Made by a program: the position numbers and the translations under genes. Positions 13,387-22,007 of a DNA stretch of 64,000 nucleotides are shown here, piece after piece (position 1 is the first letter of the stretch; each line of letters opens with the position of its first letter). The stretch comes from CAYNRE01 sp964399535 (GTDB lineage Bacteria > Planctomycetota > Planctomycetia > Pirellulales > CAYNRE01): NCBI GenBank assembly GCA_964399535.1, contig CAYNRE010000044.1, forward strand, positions 1 through 64,000, given 5' to 3'. The notes beneath the pieces were generated by a model that was given only the letters and a program-made list of their open reading frames with translations, was not told the origin of the DNA and made no database searches.

Positions 13387-15384
13387 CTAGCTGCCCGACT
13401 TCTTGCCCGAGAACTTCAGATCGCCCGATTGTCCGCCCCCTTCGATGCTAGCAGTGCCTTCCAGCTTGTCGCCGTCCAGCTTGCCATCGTAGGTAACGGT
13501 GAACTCAGTTCCGTCGCGCTGGCGGGTGACCGAGAAGGTAACGTGGTCCCCATCCACCTTCAGGTCCTTCACCTCGGCCTCGCCGGCCGGGCCGACATAC
13601 TTGCCGCTCATCGACTCGCCCGAAGCGGTCACGCTGAGCTGCACGTCGAACGACTGGCCGTCGTCGGTGCTGAGCGTCAGATCCCAGTCACCGGCCAGGG
13701 GGCACTCGGCCTTGGCGGCCTCGCCGCGGGTGGCGGTGAAGTCGATCGTGCCGGTCTGTCCCCCCAGGTCGTAGTCGGCCGTTCCGGCCATCTGGTCTCC
13801 GTCGACCTTGGAGTTGAACACCACCACCATCGGCTGGCCGCCAAAGTCGATCTCGACGCGGACCGCCAGGGCATTCCCCTCGAGTTTCACGTCTTTAATG
13901 TCGATCGTGGTGCCGTCGATCCAGGTGAAGGTGCCCTTGATGCCGTCGCCGGTGTGCTCCAGGTCGATGGTCGGCTCAAAGGTTTGGCCATCGGGGCTCG
14001 AGGCCACCGCGTTCCAGCGGCCCCCCACATTGATTTCGGCCTTGGTGGCGGTGAAATCGAGCGTGCCGGTCTGGCCCCCCAGGTCATATTCGACCGTGCC
14101 CGCCATTTCCTTGCCTTCCACCTGGCCGTCGACGCCGACGGTCATGGCCTGGCCGCCGAAATCGAGCGCAACCTTGAAGGTCAAATGTTTCCCGTCGAGC
14201 GTGGCCTCGCCGATCTCGATCGAGGTGCCGTCGATCCAGTTAAAGGTGCCGCTGATCCCGTCGGGCCCCTCGACCACGTCGACCGTGGGCTCGAAGGTTT
14301 GCCCGTCGGGGCTCGACACCACGATATTCCAGCGCCCGGCCAACTTAACCGGCTCGCCCGCCTTGGTGCCGGTGAAATCGACCGTGCCGGTCTGGCCGCC
14401 CAAGTCGTACTCGGCGGTGCCGGTCATCGACTGGCCGTCGACCTTGGAATTGAAGGTAAGCACCATCGGCTGTCCGCCGAAGTCGATTTCGACCTTGACG
14501 GCAAGGGTATCGCCCTTGACTTCAATGTTGCTGACATCGATCGAGGTGCCGTCGATCCAGGTGAACTTGCCGCTCATCGGGCTGCCGTCCATCAGCTCCA
14601 ATTGCGGTTCAAAGGTCTGGCCGTCGGGGCTCGTGGCCACGATGTTCCACACGCCGGCCAGGTCGAGCTTGGCCCCGGCCCGCGTGCCGGTGAAATCGAC
14701 CGTGCCGGTCTGGCCCCCCAGGTCGTAGTCGGCGGTGCCCGTCATGGCGTCGCCGGCGACCTTGCCCTTGAAATCGACCACCATGGCTTGGCCGCCGAAG
14801 TCGAGCGACACGCGGAAGGTCAACTCGTCGCCGTTGAGCTTGGTGTCGGAGATGTCCATCGAGGTGCCGTCGATCCAGGTGTACTTCCCAGACAGCTCGT
14901 CACCGTTGGCGGCCAGTTCAAGCGTCGGCTCGAAGGTTTGCCCATCGGGGCTCGTGGCCACCAGCGACCAGGCGCCGGCCACATCGGCGGCAGCCAGCAT
15001 CCGCGCGCCGGTGAAGTCGAGCGAGCCGGTCTGGCCCCCCAGGTCGTAATCCAGGCTGCCGCTGAGGCCGCTGCCGTCGACCTTGCCCCGGTACTTCGTG
15101 GTCAGCGGCGTGCCGCCGAAATCGAGCGTGACCGAGAACGACAATTCTCCGTCGGCGAAGCTGGCGTCGGTAATGGCGTTTTCCGAGCCGTCGTCACCGA
15201 CAAACGTGCCCGAAAGCTGCTCGCCACTCTTCTGGAGCTTCAACACGGGCGCAAAAGTCTGACCCTCCGGCGTGGTGATCGAAAGCCGCCAGCTTCCCGC
15301 CACCTCGTCGGCCCAGGCCGAGGCCGCCGCCCCCCAGCCGATTACCAACCCCAAAATTGCCCCGAACAGTGCCGTCCGCTTCAT
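13387..15384 (-). CDS. Secreted protein of six tandem ~107-residue beta-rich repeats
   Basis: ATG 15382-15384 has AAGGG 8 nt upstream. The 665-residue product starts with a signal peptide (KRTALFGAILGLVIGWG, cut after ASAWA ~25). The remainder is six repeats of ~105-107 residues. Each has the order W-x-[LIV]-x-[AS]-[ST]-PDGQTFEP, a GxxxxWIDGT segment, LDFGGQxM, and an end YDLGGQTGxxDFTGT. Repeats 2-5 are very similar; the first and last are more divergent. The lipocalin-like alternation of strands suggests each repeat is a small beta barrel or sheet, but I do not recognise a named domain. It has no anchor, so it is probably periplasmic or extracellular. A strong terminator follows it. Confidence 0.75.
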   Translation of the reverse strand: MKRTALFGAILGLVIGWGAAASAWADEVAGSWRLSITTPEGQTFAPVLKLQKSGEQLSGTFVGDDGSENAITDASFADGELSFSVTLDFGGTPLTTKYRGKVDGSGLSGSLDYDLGGQTGSLDFTGARMLAAADVAGAWSLVATSPDGQTFEPTLELAANGDELSGKYTWIDGTSMDISDTKLNGDELTFRVSLDFGGQAMVVDFKGKVAGDAMTGTADYDLGGQTGTVDFTGTRAGAKLDLAGVWNIVATSPDGQTFEPQLELMDGSPMSGKFTWIDGTSIDVSNIEVKGDTLAVKVEIDFGGQPMVLTFNSKVDGQSMTGTAEYDLGGQTGTVDFTGTKAGEPVKLAGRWNIVVSSPDGQTFEPTVDVVEGPDGISGTFNWIDGTSIEIGEATLDGKHLTFKVALDFGGQAMTVGVDGQVEGKEMAGTVEYDLGGQTGTLDFTATKAEINVGGRWNAVASSPDGQTFEPTIDLEHTGDGIKGTFTWIDGTTIDIKDVKLEGNALAVRVEIDFGGQPMVVVFNSKVDGDQMAGTADYDLGGQTGTIDFTATRGEAAKAECPLAGDWDLTLSTDDGQSFDVQLSVTASGESMSGKYVGPAGEAEVKDLKVDGDHVTFSVTRQRDGTEFTVTYDGKLDGDKLEGTASIEGGGQSGDLKFSGKKSGS

Positions 15385-16085
15385 GGATTAACCCTTACCA
15401 ACCGATGTGGACCCGCGGACCGCGCGATCCGCTTGGAATGTGTTATCTCGTCACCTGTCGAGCGCTGGCTCGCCCCAGAACGCGGGCGGCCGAGTCTGGC
15501 TGCCAAGGACAGTTCGGATTCTGGACAGTACGGAAACTGCCCACCCCTGTTCGGACAGCGCAAAACAAAACCCGAATCGATGGATCGGTCGCGCTGGCCG
15601 CAATTCGGCCGACGATCCCGCTGATTCCCCGGCGCCCAACTCCGCACCCGACGATTCCACCAGCCGCGCAGGGCTGTGTCAAGAAAATTCCCCCCAACCA
15701 CCGTTCGATCGCAACGCGAAAAACATCGGCGTTTGCCGATGCGTTGCGTGGTGACGCGCCCGGGCATCCGAACCGCTCGGGTAGCTCGTTCTGAACCGGA
15801 TTTAAGGATTCCGGCGCGGACCAAAGGGGTGGTCCGATCGGGGCCTGGCAAACGGGCCAAGCGGCCCCCCGGTTTCGGCGACCGGGGCGGTTGACGGCCT
15901 CTCGACCCACCGGTAGCTTGCTAAACGCTTTGCCCTACGGCAGATCGAGTACACACCGGGCGTGGGCGCCCAGGCGACTGCCAGCCAGGTGGCGGAACCA
16001 CAGGGGGGCGGGCCCGCAACCCCGATCGCCGATCGGGTGGCGGGGGGGGCTGGTCGTGGGACGGTGCGAGGAGGGTCGGTCGATC
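15385..16085. other. Long divergent intergenic region with structured-RNA candidate
   Basis: This 701-bp stretch lies between the divergent six-repeat gene and the acyl-CoA carboxylase gene. It contains the AAGGG ribosome binding site at 15392-15396 (minus), the GAGGAGGG site at 16068-16075 (plus) and a run of hairpins at 15719-15835. The frames that cross it show no protein-like composition. No promoter stood out by eye. Confidence 0.5.
15719..15835 (-). ncRNA. Candidate structured small RNA or leader ending in an intrinsic terminator
   Basis: Reading the minus strand there are three hairpins in a row: GGACCA/TGGTCC (15818-15835), CCGGA/TCCGG (15796-15814) and CATCGGC-loop-GCCGATG (15724-15741). 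A T5 run (15719-15723) directly follows the last one. The last element looks like an intrinsic terminator, yet no coding gene ends here. The nearest minus-strand gene begins 335 bp downstream. It could end a small RNA or attenuate the six-repeat gene. No promoter was identified, so this is a structural suggestion only. Confidence 0.25.
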
Positions 16086-17708
16086 GTGGTGGAAACAGCG
16101 CGCGTGAGGCGGCAAGTCATTCGTTCCCGGCTCGATCGCAATGCGGCGGGGTACTGCGCCAACCGCGAGGCCCTGCTGGCCAAATTGGAAGAAATCGAGC
16201 AGCTTCAGGCCCAGGCCCGGGCCGGCGGCGGTGAAAAATACACCGCCAAACACCGTGCCCGCGGCAAACTGCTCGCCCGCGAGCGAGTCGAGTTGCTCGT
16301 CGACCGCGACTCGCCGTTTCTCGAACTGTCGAGCCTGGCCGCCGCTGGCACCGAGTACCATGTGGGCGGCTCGGGGGTCAACGGCATCGGCGTTGTCTCG
16401 GGCGTCGAGTGCATGATTTTGGCCAGCGATGCCACGGTCAAAGGGGGCGCGGTCAACCCGTTCGGGCTGAAAAAGTCGCTACGGGCTCTGGAGATCGCGC
16501 GCAAAAATCGGCTGCCGCTGTTGTTTCTGGTCGAGTCGGGCGGGGCCGATTTACCGAAGCAGGCGGAAATTTTTATACCCGGCGGGGCGGTCTTCAAAGA
16601 GCTGACACAGCTTTCGGCGCAGGGCATACCGACGGTGGCCCTGGTGTTCGGCAATTCCACGGCCGGCGGGGCCTATAACCCGGCCATGTGCGACTACACC
16701 GTGTTCGTCAAGAACCGGGCCAAGGTGTTTCTGGGGGGCCCTCCGCTGGTGAAGATGGCCACGGGCGAGGAGGCCGACGACGAAGAACTGGGGGGCGCCG
16801 AGATGCATGCCAAGATCTCGGGCTTGTCCGATTACCTGGCCCAGGACGAGCGTGACTGCTTGCGCTTGGGGCGCCAGATCATGGCCAACTTGAATTGGCG
16901 CAAGCTCGGGCCCGGCCCCTCGCAGCCGGCTCGCCCCCCGTTGTACGACCCCGAGGAGTTGCTCGGGCTGGCGCCGGCCGATTTGAAGGTGCCGGTCGAC
17001 ATTCGCGAGGTGTTGGCCCGGCTGGTCGATGGCTCGGAGTTTGACGAATTCAAACCGCTATTCGGCACCAGCCTGGTAACGGGGTGGGCGGCGATTCACG
17101 GCTATCCGGTGGGCATCTTGGCCAATGCCCAGGGGGTGCTGTTTTCCGAGGAATCGCAGAAGGCGACGCAATTCATCGAGCTGGCCAACCAACACGACGT
17201 GCCGCTGGTATTCGTGCAAAACGTAACCGGCTACATGGTGGGCAAGAAGTACGAACAGGCCGGCATCATCAAGCACGGGGCCATGATGATCAACGCCGTT
17301 TCCAATAGCGCCGTGCCGCACCTGACCCTGCAGATTGGCGCCTCGTACGGGGCCGGCAACTACGGCATGTGCGGCCGAGCCTACGACCCACGATTCCTTT
17401 TCGTCTGGCCCAACAGCAAGACGGCCGTAATGGGCCCTCAGCAACTGGCGGGCGTGCTCTCGATCGTGGCCCGGGCCGCGGCCGAAGCGCGCGGCATTCC
17501 CTTCGACGAAGAGGCCGACCAGTCGCGGCGGATGTTTATCGAGTACCAGATTGAGAGCGAGTCGCTGGCGGTGCCCAACTCCTCGCGGCTGTACGACGAT
17601 GGAATCATCGACCCGCGCGACAGCCGAACCGTGTTGGGCATGGCGCTCTCGGCAGTGCACTCCGGCCCCGTGGCCGGCACCCGGCGGTTCGGGGTGTTTC
17701 GCATGTAG
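16086..17708 (+). CDS. Acyl-CoA carboxylase carboxyltransferase (beta) subunit, methylcrotonyl-/geranyl-CoA type
   Basis: GTG 16086 is chosen because GAGGAGGG lies 10 nt upstream and the product (540 residues) then has the length of the family. It is a crotonase-fold carboxyltransferase with oxyanion-forming segments in both halves: GNSTAGGAYNPAMCDYTV in the N-terminal half, GASYGAGNYGMCGRAYDPRF in the C-terminal half. It ends DPRDSRTVLGMALSA then GVFRM, which is characteristic of methylcrotonyl-CoA carboxylase beta subunits. It transfers carboxyl from biotin to a branched enoyl-CoA. The biotin carboxylase/BCCP subunit follows 109 bp later, and an AtuA-family gene after that. The AtuA neighbour leaves open whether the substrate is 3-methylcrotonyl-CoA (leucine) or geranyl-CoA (acyclic terpenes). 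Confidence 0.88.
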   Translation: MVETARVRRQVIRSRLDRNAAGYCANREALLAKLEEIEQLQAQARAGGGEKYTAKHRARGKLLARERVELLVDRDSPFLELSSLAAAGTEYHVGGSGVNGIGVVSGVECMILASDATVKGGAVNPFGLKKSLRALEIARKNRLPLLFLVESGGADLPKQAEIFIPGGAVFKELTQLSAQGIPTVALVFGNSTAGGAYNPAMCDYTVFVKNRAKVFLGGPPLVKMATGEEADDEELGGAEMHAKISGLSDYLAQDERDCLRLGRQIMANLNWRKLGPGPSQPARPPLYDPEELLGLAPADLKVPVDIREVLARLVDGSEFDEFKPLFGTSLVTGWAAIHGYPVGILANAQGVLFSEESQKATQFIELANQHDVPLVFVQNVTGYMVGKKYEQAGIIKHGAMMINAVSNSAVPHLTLQIGASYGAGNYGMCGRAYDPRFLFVWPNSKTAVMGPQQLAGVLSIVARAAAEARGIPFDEEADQSRRMFIEYQIESESLAVPNSSRLYDDGIIDPRDSRTVLGMALSAVHSGPVAGTRRFGVFRM

Positions 17709-17817
17709 CGAGCCACACCGGGCCCAAGGCGTCGCGCTCGCCTCGGGGGGCGCATCAACGGGCCGATCCCGCGGCGGGGCGGCCGACGGAATCACCTGGC
17801 AAGTAATGCGGGCAATT

Positions 17818-19794
17818 ATGCAACGTATTCTAATCGCCAACCGGGGCGAGATCGCGCGGCGGATCATGCGCACCTGCCGCGAGATGGGCCTGGAAACCGT
17901 GGCCGTGTTCTCGGAGCCCGACCGCCAGGCGCGGTTCGTGGCCGAGGCCGACCACGCCGTGCCCCTGGGCGGATCGACCCCCGGCGAGTCGTACCTGCGG
18001 ATTGATGCCCTGATCGATGCGGCCCGCCGCAGCGAGGCCGACGCGGTCCACCCGGGATACGGCTTCCTCTCGGAAAACGCTGAGTTTGCCCGCCGGGTCG
18101 GCGAGGCCGGGCTGACGTTCATCGGCCCCTCGCCCGAGGCGATCGCCGCGATGGGCTCGAAAATCGAAGCCAAGCGGCGAGTCGCTGCCGCCGGGGTGCC
18201 GGTCTTGGGGAGCGTCGAGGCGGGCGATCGCAAGGCCGCCGAGCTGACGCCCGAGGTCGAGCGGCTTGGCTACCCGGTGTTGATCAAGGCTTCGGCCGGC
18301 GGCGGCGGCCGGGGAATGCGCATCGTGCGCAAGGCGAGCGAGTTGGCCGGCGCCCTCGATGCCGCCCGGCGCGAGGCCGAGAGCGCCTTCGGCGACGGGG
18401 CGGTGTTTATCGAGCCCTATGTGGAGAACCCCCGCCACATCGAAATCCAGATCTTCGGCGACCGCCACGGTCGGGTCGTGCACTTGTTCGAGCGGGAATG
18501 CTCGATTCAGCGCCGCCATCAGAAGATTCTCGAAGAGGCCCCTTCCGTGGCGCTATCGCCCGAGTTGCGCAGCCAAATGGGGGCGGTGGCAGCCAAGGCG
18601 GGCGAGTCGATTGGCTACGTGGGCGCCGGCACGGTCGAGTTTCTTTGGACCCCCCCCGGCAAGTTCTACTTTTTGGAAGTGAACACCCGGCTGCAGGTCG
18701 AGCACCCGGTAACCGAGTGCATTACGGGGCTCGACCTGGTGCGACTGCAAATCGAGGTGGCCCGCGGCGAGCCATTGCCGGCGGCGGCCACGCAGCCCCG
18801 GCTCGACGGTCATGCGATCGAAGTGCGGCTTTACGCCGAGGATCCCACGCAAGACTACCGCCCCATGACCGGCACTCTGCATCGGTTTCGCATACCCGGC
18901 GGGCCGGGCATTCGGGTCGAGACCGGCGTGGAAGATGGCTCTACCGTCTCGCCTTTCTACGACCCCATGTTGGCCAAGGTGATTAGCTGGGGCCCAAACC
19001 GCGCCGAGGCGGCCCGTCGCCTGGCCCGGTCGCTGCGCCGGGCGGAAATCCACGGGGTGCGCACCAATCGCGAGCTGCTGGTGCGCCTGCTCGAGCATCC
19101 GGAGTTTCTGGCCGGCAATACCGATACCCATTTTCTCGAGCGTTACCCCCCCTCGGCGCTGGGAGCCCCGCTGGGCGATGAGCGCACCGAGCGCATTCAC
19201 GCCGTGGCGGCGGCGTTGGCGGCGCAGGCAGCCCGGCGGGCCGAGGCGCCGGTTTTAGGAAGCCTGCCCAGCGGCTGGCGCAACAATCCCTCGCAGTTGA
19301 ACGAAGCCCGCTTTCAGGGCGCCAGCGGCGAAATTGCCGTGGGCTATGCCTGGCAGCGCGACCAGCTTCGGGTGGCCATCGACGACGGAGAGCCAACCCT
19401 GGCCCGCGTCGGCCGCTGCACGCCTGATCTGGTCGAACTGGAACTGGACGGCGTCTTGCGGAGCTACCAGATCCAGGCGATCGATCGTACCCATTACGTG
19501 AGCAGTCCGCTCGGCACCAGCGAATTGGTCGAGGTCGAACGCTTCCCCCTCCCCGAGGACGAAGCCGAGCGCGGTTCGCTCGTGGCCCCCTTCCCGGGCG
19601 TAATCGTCGAAGTGAAGGTTGAGGTCGATTCGGCCGTGACAGTGGGCGACACGCTTGTGGTGATCGAGTCGATGAAAATGCTCCATCCGGTAACCGCGCC
19701 CACGGCGGGCCGCGTTGCCGAGGTGCGCGTGGCCGCGGGCAACCACGTGGAAGCCGGGGCCATTCTGGTCGTGATCGACGACGCGGCTGAATAA
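17818..19794 (+). CDS. Acyl-CoA carboxylase alpha subunit: biotin carboxylase with biotin carboxyl carrier domain
   Basis: ATG 17818 gives the canonical opening MQRILIANRGEIARRI; longer upstream extensions overlap the previous gene. The product has 658 residues. The biotin carboxylase domain spans ~1-450 with the ATP-grasp Gly loop (KASAGGGGRGMRIV), ERECSIQRRHQK, and the catalytic EVNTRLQVEHPVTE. A linker region follows. The C-terminal biotinyl domain carries VIESMKM, with the Lys as biotin site about 35 residues from the end. It carboxylates biotin with bicarbonate and ATP and hands it to the beta subunit encoded just upstream. Confidence 0.9.
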   Translation: MQRILIANRGEIARRIMRTCREMGLETVAVFSEPDRQARFVAEADHAVPLGGSTPGESYLRIDALIDAARRSEADAVHPGYGFLSENAEFARRVGEAGLTFIGPSPEAIAAMGSKIEAKRRVAAAGVPVLGSVEAGDRKAAELTPEVERLGYPVLIKASAGGGGRGMRIVRKASELAGALDAARREAESAFGDGAVFIEPYVENPRHIEIQIFGDRHGRVVHLFERECSIQRRHQKILEEAPSVALSPELRSQMGAVAAKAGESIGYVGAGTVEFLWTPPGKFYFLEVNTRLQVEHPVTECITGLDLVRLQIEVARGEPLPAAATQPRLDGHAIEVRLYAEDPTQDYRPMTGTLHRFRIPGGPGIRVETGVEDGSTVSPFYDPMLAKVISWGPNRAEAARRLARSLRRAEIHGVRTNRELLVRLLEHPEFLAGNTDTHFLERYPPSALGAPLGDERTERIHAVAAALAAQAARRAEAPVLGSLPSGWRNNPSQLNEARFQGASGEIAVGYAWQRDQLRVAIDDGEPTLARVGRCTPDLVELELDGVLRSYQIQAIDRTHYVSSPLGTSELVEVERFPLPEDEAERGSLVAPFPGVIVEVKVEVDSAVTVGDTLVVIESMKMLHPVTAPTAGRVAEVRVAAGNHVEAGAILVVIDDAAE

Positions 19795-19910
19795 CCGCCG
19801 CCACCCGTGGCGCCAGTCGAGCATAAATAAAACCGTCTTACCGCGTGGTGCAGGCGGGCGATGGCCGTTTTCCCCGGAGTGCCGTTTTCCCTTTAGTAAG
19901 GCCGACTGCG

Positions 19911-21722
19911 ATGCCTAGTGCCAGCGAACCTCTGCGAATCGCTAATTGTTCCGGCTTTTATGGCGACCGCCTGGCCGCGGCGCGCGAAATGATCGAAGGG
20001 GGGCCGATCGACTTTCTTACCGGCGACTACCTGGCCGAGCTCACCATGCTCATCCTGTTCAAGTCGCGCCAGAAAGACCCCACCAAAGGCTACGCCACCA
20101 CCTTTCTGCGGCAAATGCAAGATACGCTGGGGCTGGCGCTGCAGCGCGGCGTGAAGGTGGTGACCAACGCCGGCGGGCTCAATCCGGCCGGCCTGGCGGC
20201 CGACCTGCGGGCGCTGTGCGACAAACTCGGGCTGCAGGCCAACATTGCCCATGTCGAGGGAGACGACCTGCTGGGCAGGCTCGACCAGCTTCAGGCCCAG
20301 GGGCTGCCGCTGCGCCACTTGGACACCGGCCGCCCGTTGGCCGAGGTAGAGGCAATGCCACTTTCGGCCAATGCCTATCTGGGAGCCTGGGGCATCGTCG
20401 AGGCCTTGAACCGCGGCGCCCAAATCGTGGTTTGCCCGCGCGTAACCGATGCCTCGCTGGTGGTCGGACCGGCGGCCTGGCATTTCGGCTGGCAGCGCGG
20501 CGACTGGCACAAGCTGGCCGGCGCTGTCGTGGCCGGCCATGTACTGGAATGCGGGGCCCAGGCCACCGGGGGCAATTACGCCTTTTTCCGTGAGGTGCCG
20601 GGGCTGGAGCACCCTGGCTTTCCCCTGGCCGAAATGTACGCCGACGGATCCGCGATCATCACCAAGCACCCGGGCACGGGGGGCCTGGTATCGGTGGGCA
20701 CCGTCACCGCGCAGTTGCTTTACGAAATTGATGGCCCCCTGTATTTCAATCCCGACGCGGTGGCCCGCTTCGATACCATTCGGCTCGATCAAGCCGGTCC
20801 CGATCGAGTCAGGATTTCGAACGTGCGGGGCGAGCCGGCCCCCACGCAAGTCAAGGTGTGCATCAACTACCTGGGGGGCTTTCGGAATTCGATGACTTTT
20901 GTGCTCACGGGGCTGGACATCGAGGGCAAGGCCGAGTTGGTGCGCCACACGCTCGAGCGCGAGCTGGGGGGCGCGGCGGCCTTCGACTCGCTCGATATCG
21001 AACTGGTGAGAACCGATAAGCCCGACGCGCCCACCAACAGCGAGTCGAGCGCCTGGCTCCGCGTGACCGTCAAGAGCAAGGATCCCGAGCGCGTGGGGCG
21101 AGCGTTCTCGGGCAAGATCGTGGAAATGGCTCTGGCCAGTTACCCCGGTTTCTACGCCACTGCCCCGCCGGCCGAGGGAAGCCCCTACGGCGTTTATTTT
21201 CCCACCCTGGTTCCGGCCGAGGTGCCCGAGCACACCGCCGTGCTGGCCGATGGAACACGGATTCCCATCCCCCCTCTGACCGAGTCGGACGAGCAGGCCC
21301 CCTTCGATTCGCTCACGGGGGCCCTGGTCGATCCACCCCAGGGGCCCACGCAGCGCTTGCCACTAGGCACCGTGATCGGGGCGCGATCGGGCGACAAAGG
21401 GGGCAACGCGAATGTCGGGCTTTGGGCTCGGAGCGACCTGGGCTATGCCTGGCTCGACGCCTACCTTTCGATCGATCGCTTCAAACAGCTCTTGCCCGAA
21501 GCGGCCAACTTGGAAGTGCGCCGCTACGGGTTCCCGAATCTGCGAGCCCTGAACTTCGTCGTGGTGGGTCTGCTGGGAGAGGGGGTTTCGTCGTCGACCC
21601 GCAGCGATCCGCAAGCCAAGAGCCTGGGTGAATACCTGCGATCGCGCGTGGTCGACCTGCCCGTGGCGCTGCTGGCCGACGCGCCGCAGCTGCCCTCCGG
21701 CCCTGCGGTCGGCCGGCTCTGA
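19911..21722 (+). CDS. AtuA-family protein (acyclic terpene utilisation type)
   Basis: ATG 19911 gives the typical start, LRIANCSGFYGDRLAAAREM, and a product of 603 residues. The N-terminal ~450 residues form the AtuA/DUF1446 region (PIDFLTGDYLAELTM, VVTNAGGLNPAGLA, HVLECGAQATGGNY). The last ~110 residues are the AtuA-like C-terminal domain with GARSGDKGGNANVGLWAR. AtuA proteins occur in citronellol/geraniol degradation clusters and near acyl-CoA carboxylases, but their reaction is not established. The gene follows the carboxylase genes in the same direction after 116 bp, which supports a shared acyl-CoA catabolic role. No ferredoxin-type Cys motif was seen. Confidence 0.85.
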   Translation: MPSASEPLRIANCSGFYGDRLAAAREMIEGGPIDFLTGDYLAELTMLILFKSRQKDPTKGYATTFLRQMQDTLGLALQRGVKVVTNAGGLNPAGLAADLRALCDKLGLQANIAHVEGDDLLGRLDQLQAQGLPLRHLDTGRPLAEVEAMPLSANAYLGAWGIVEALNRGAQIVVCPRVTDASLVVGPAAWHFGWQRGDWHKLAGAVVAGHVLECGAQATGGNYAFFREVPGLEHPGFPLAEMYADGSAIITKHPGTGGLVSVGTVTAQLLYEIDGPLYFNPDAVARFDTIRLDQAGPDRVRISNVRGEPAPTQVKVCINYLGGFRNSMTFVLTGLDIEGKAELVRHTLERELGGAAAFDSLDIELVRTDKPDAPTNSESSAWLRVTVKSKDPERVGRAFSGKIVEMALASYPGFYATAPPAEGSPYGVYFPTLVPAEVPEHTAVLADGTRIPIPPLTESDEQAPFDSLTGALVDPPQGPTQRLPLGTVIGARSGDKGGNANVGLWARSDLGYAWLDAYLSIDRFKQLLPEAANLEVRRYGFPNLRALNFVVVGLLGEGVSSSTRSDPQAKSLGEYLRSRVVDLPVALLADAPQLPSGPAVGRL

Positions 21723-21841
21723 GCCGGCGGGCCAGGGGCTCGATCTCGGCAGGCGCGCCCCCTTTTTCTGGGCGAAAAAAGCGGTTCGGGTGGGATGGGG
21801 AAACTTTGATTTTTCCTCATAAATCGGCCCAAAAAGCGACA

Positions 21842-21869
21842 TTGACACCCAACCCGAAATCGCGAGAAT
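21842..21869 (+). promoter_or_regulatory. Putative promoter of the mur operon
   Basis: TTGACA (21842-21847) is a perfect -35 hexamer; GAGAAT (21864-21869) follows after 16 nt. It lies in the 285-bp gap before murE, about 140 nt before its start. The surrounding stretch (21790-21845) is unusually AT-rich for this window. Confidence 0.5.
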
Positions 21870-22007
21870 CCGGGCCCTCGTCCAGCACGTAGGCCGCTCA
21901 CGGGCGGCCCGAAGCTGTGACCCGCCGGGCACAACCCGCCGGACCATGGTTTCGCGACATACCGCTTTTCAATCGCACGCAATTCCGTGGCAGGGAGGCC
22001 ACTTGCC

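Noticed and set aside
13429..15624. 731-codon open frame antisense to the six-repeat protein
   Set aside because: It mirrors the repeat structure of the real gene, which has a signal peptide, ribosome binding site and terminator; long antisense frames are expected at this GC content.
15891..16085. N-terminal extension of the carboxyltransferase
   Set aside because: Composition is not protein-like and the ribosome binding site at 16068-16075 sets the start at 16086.
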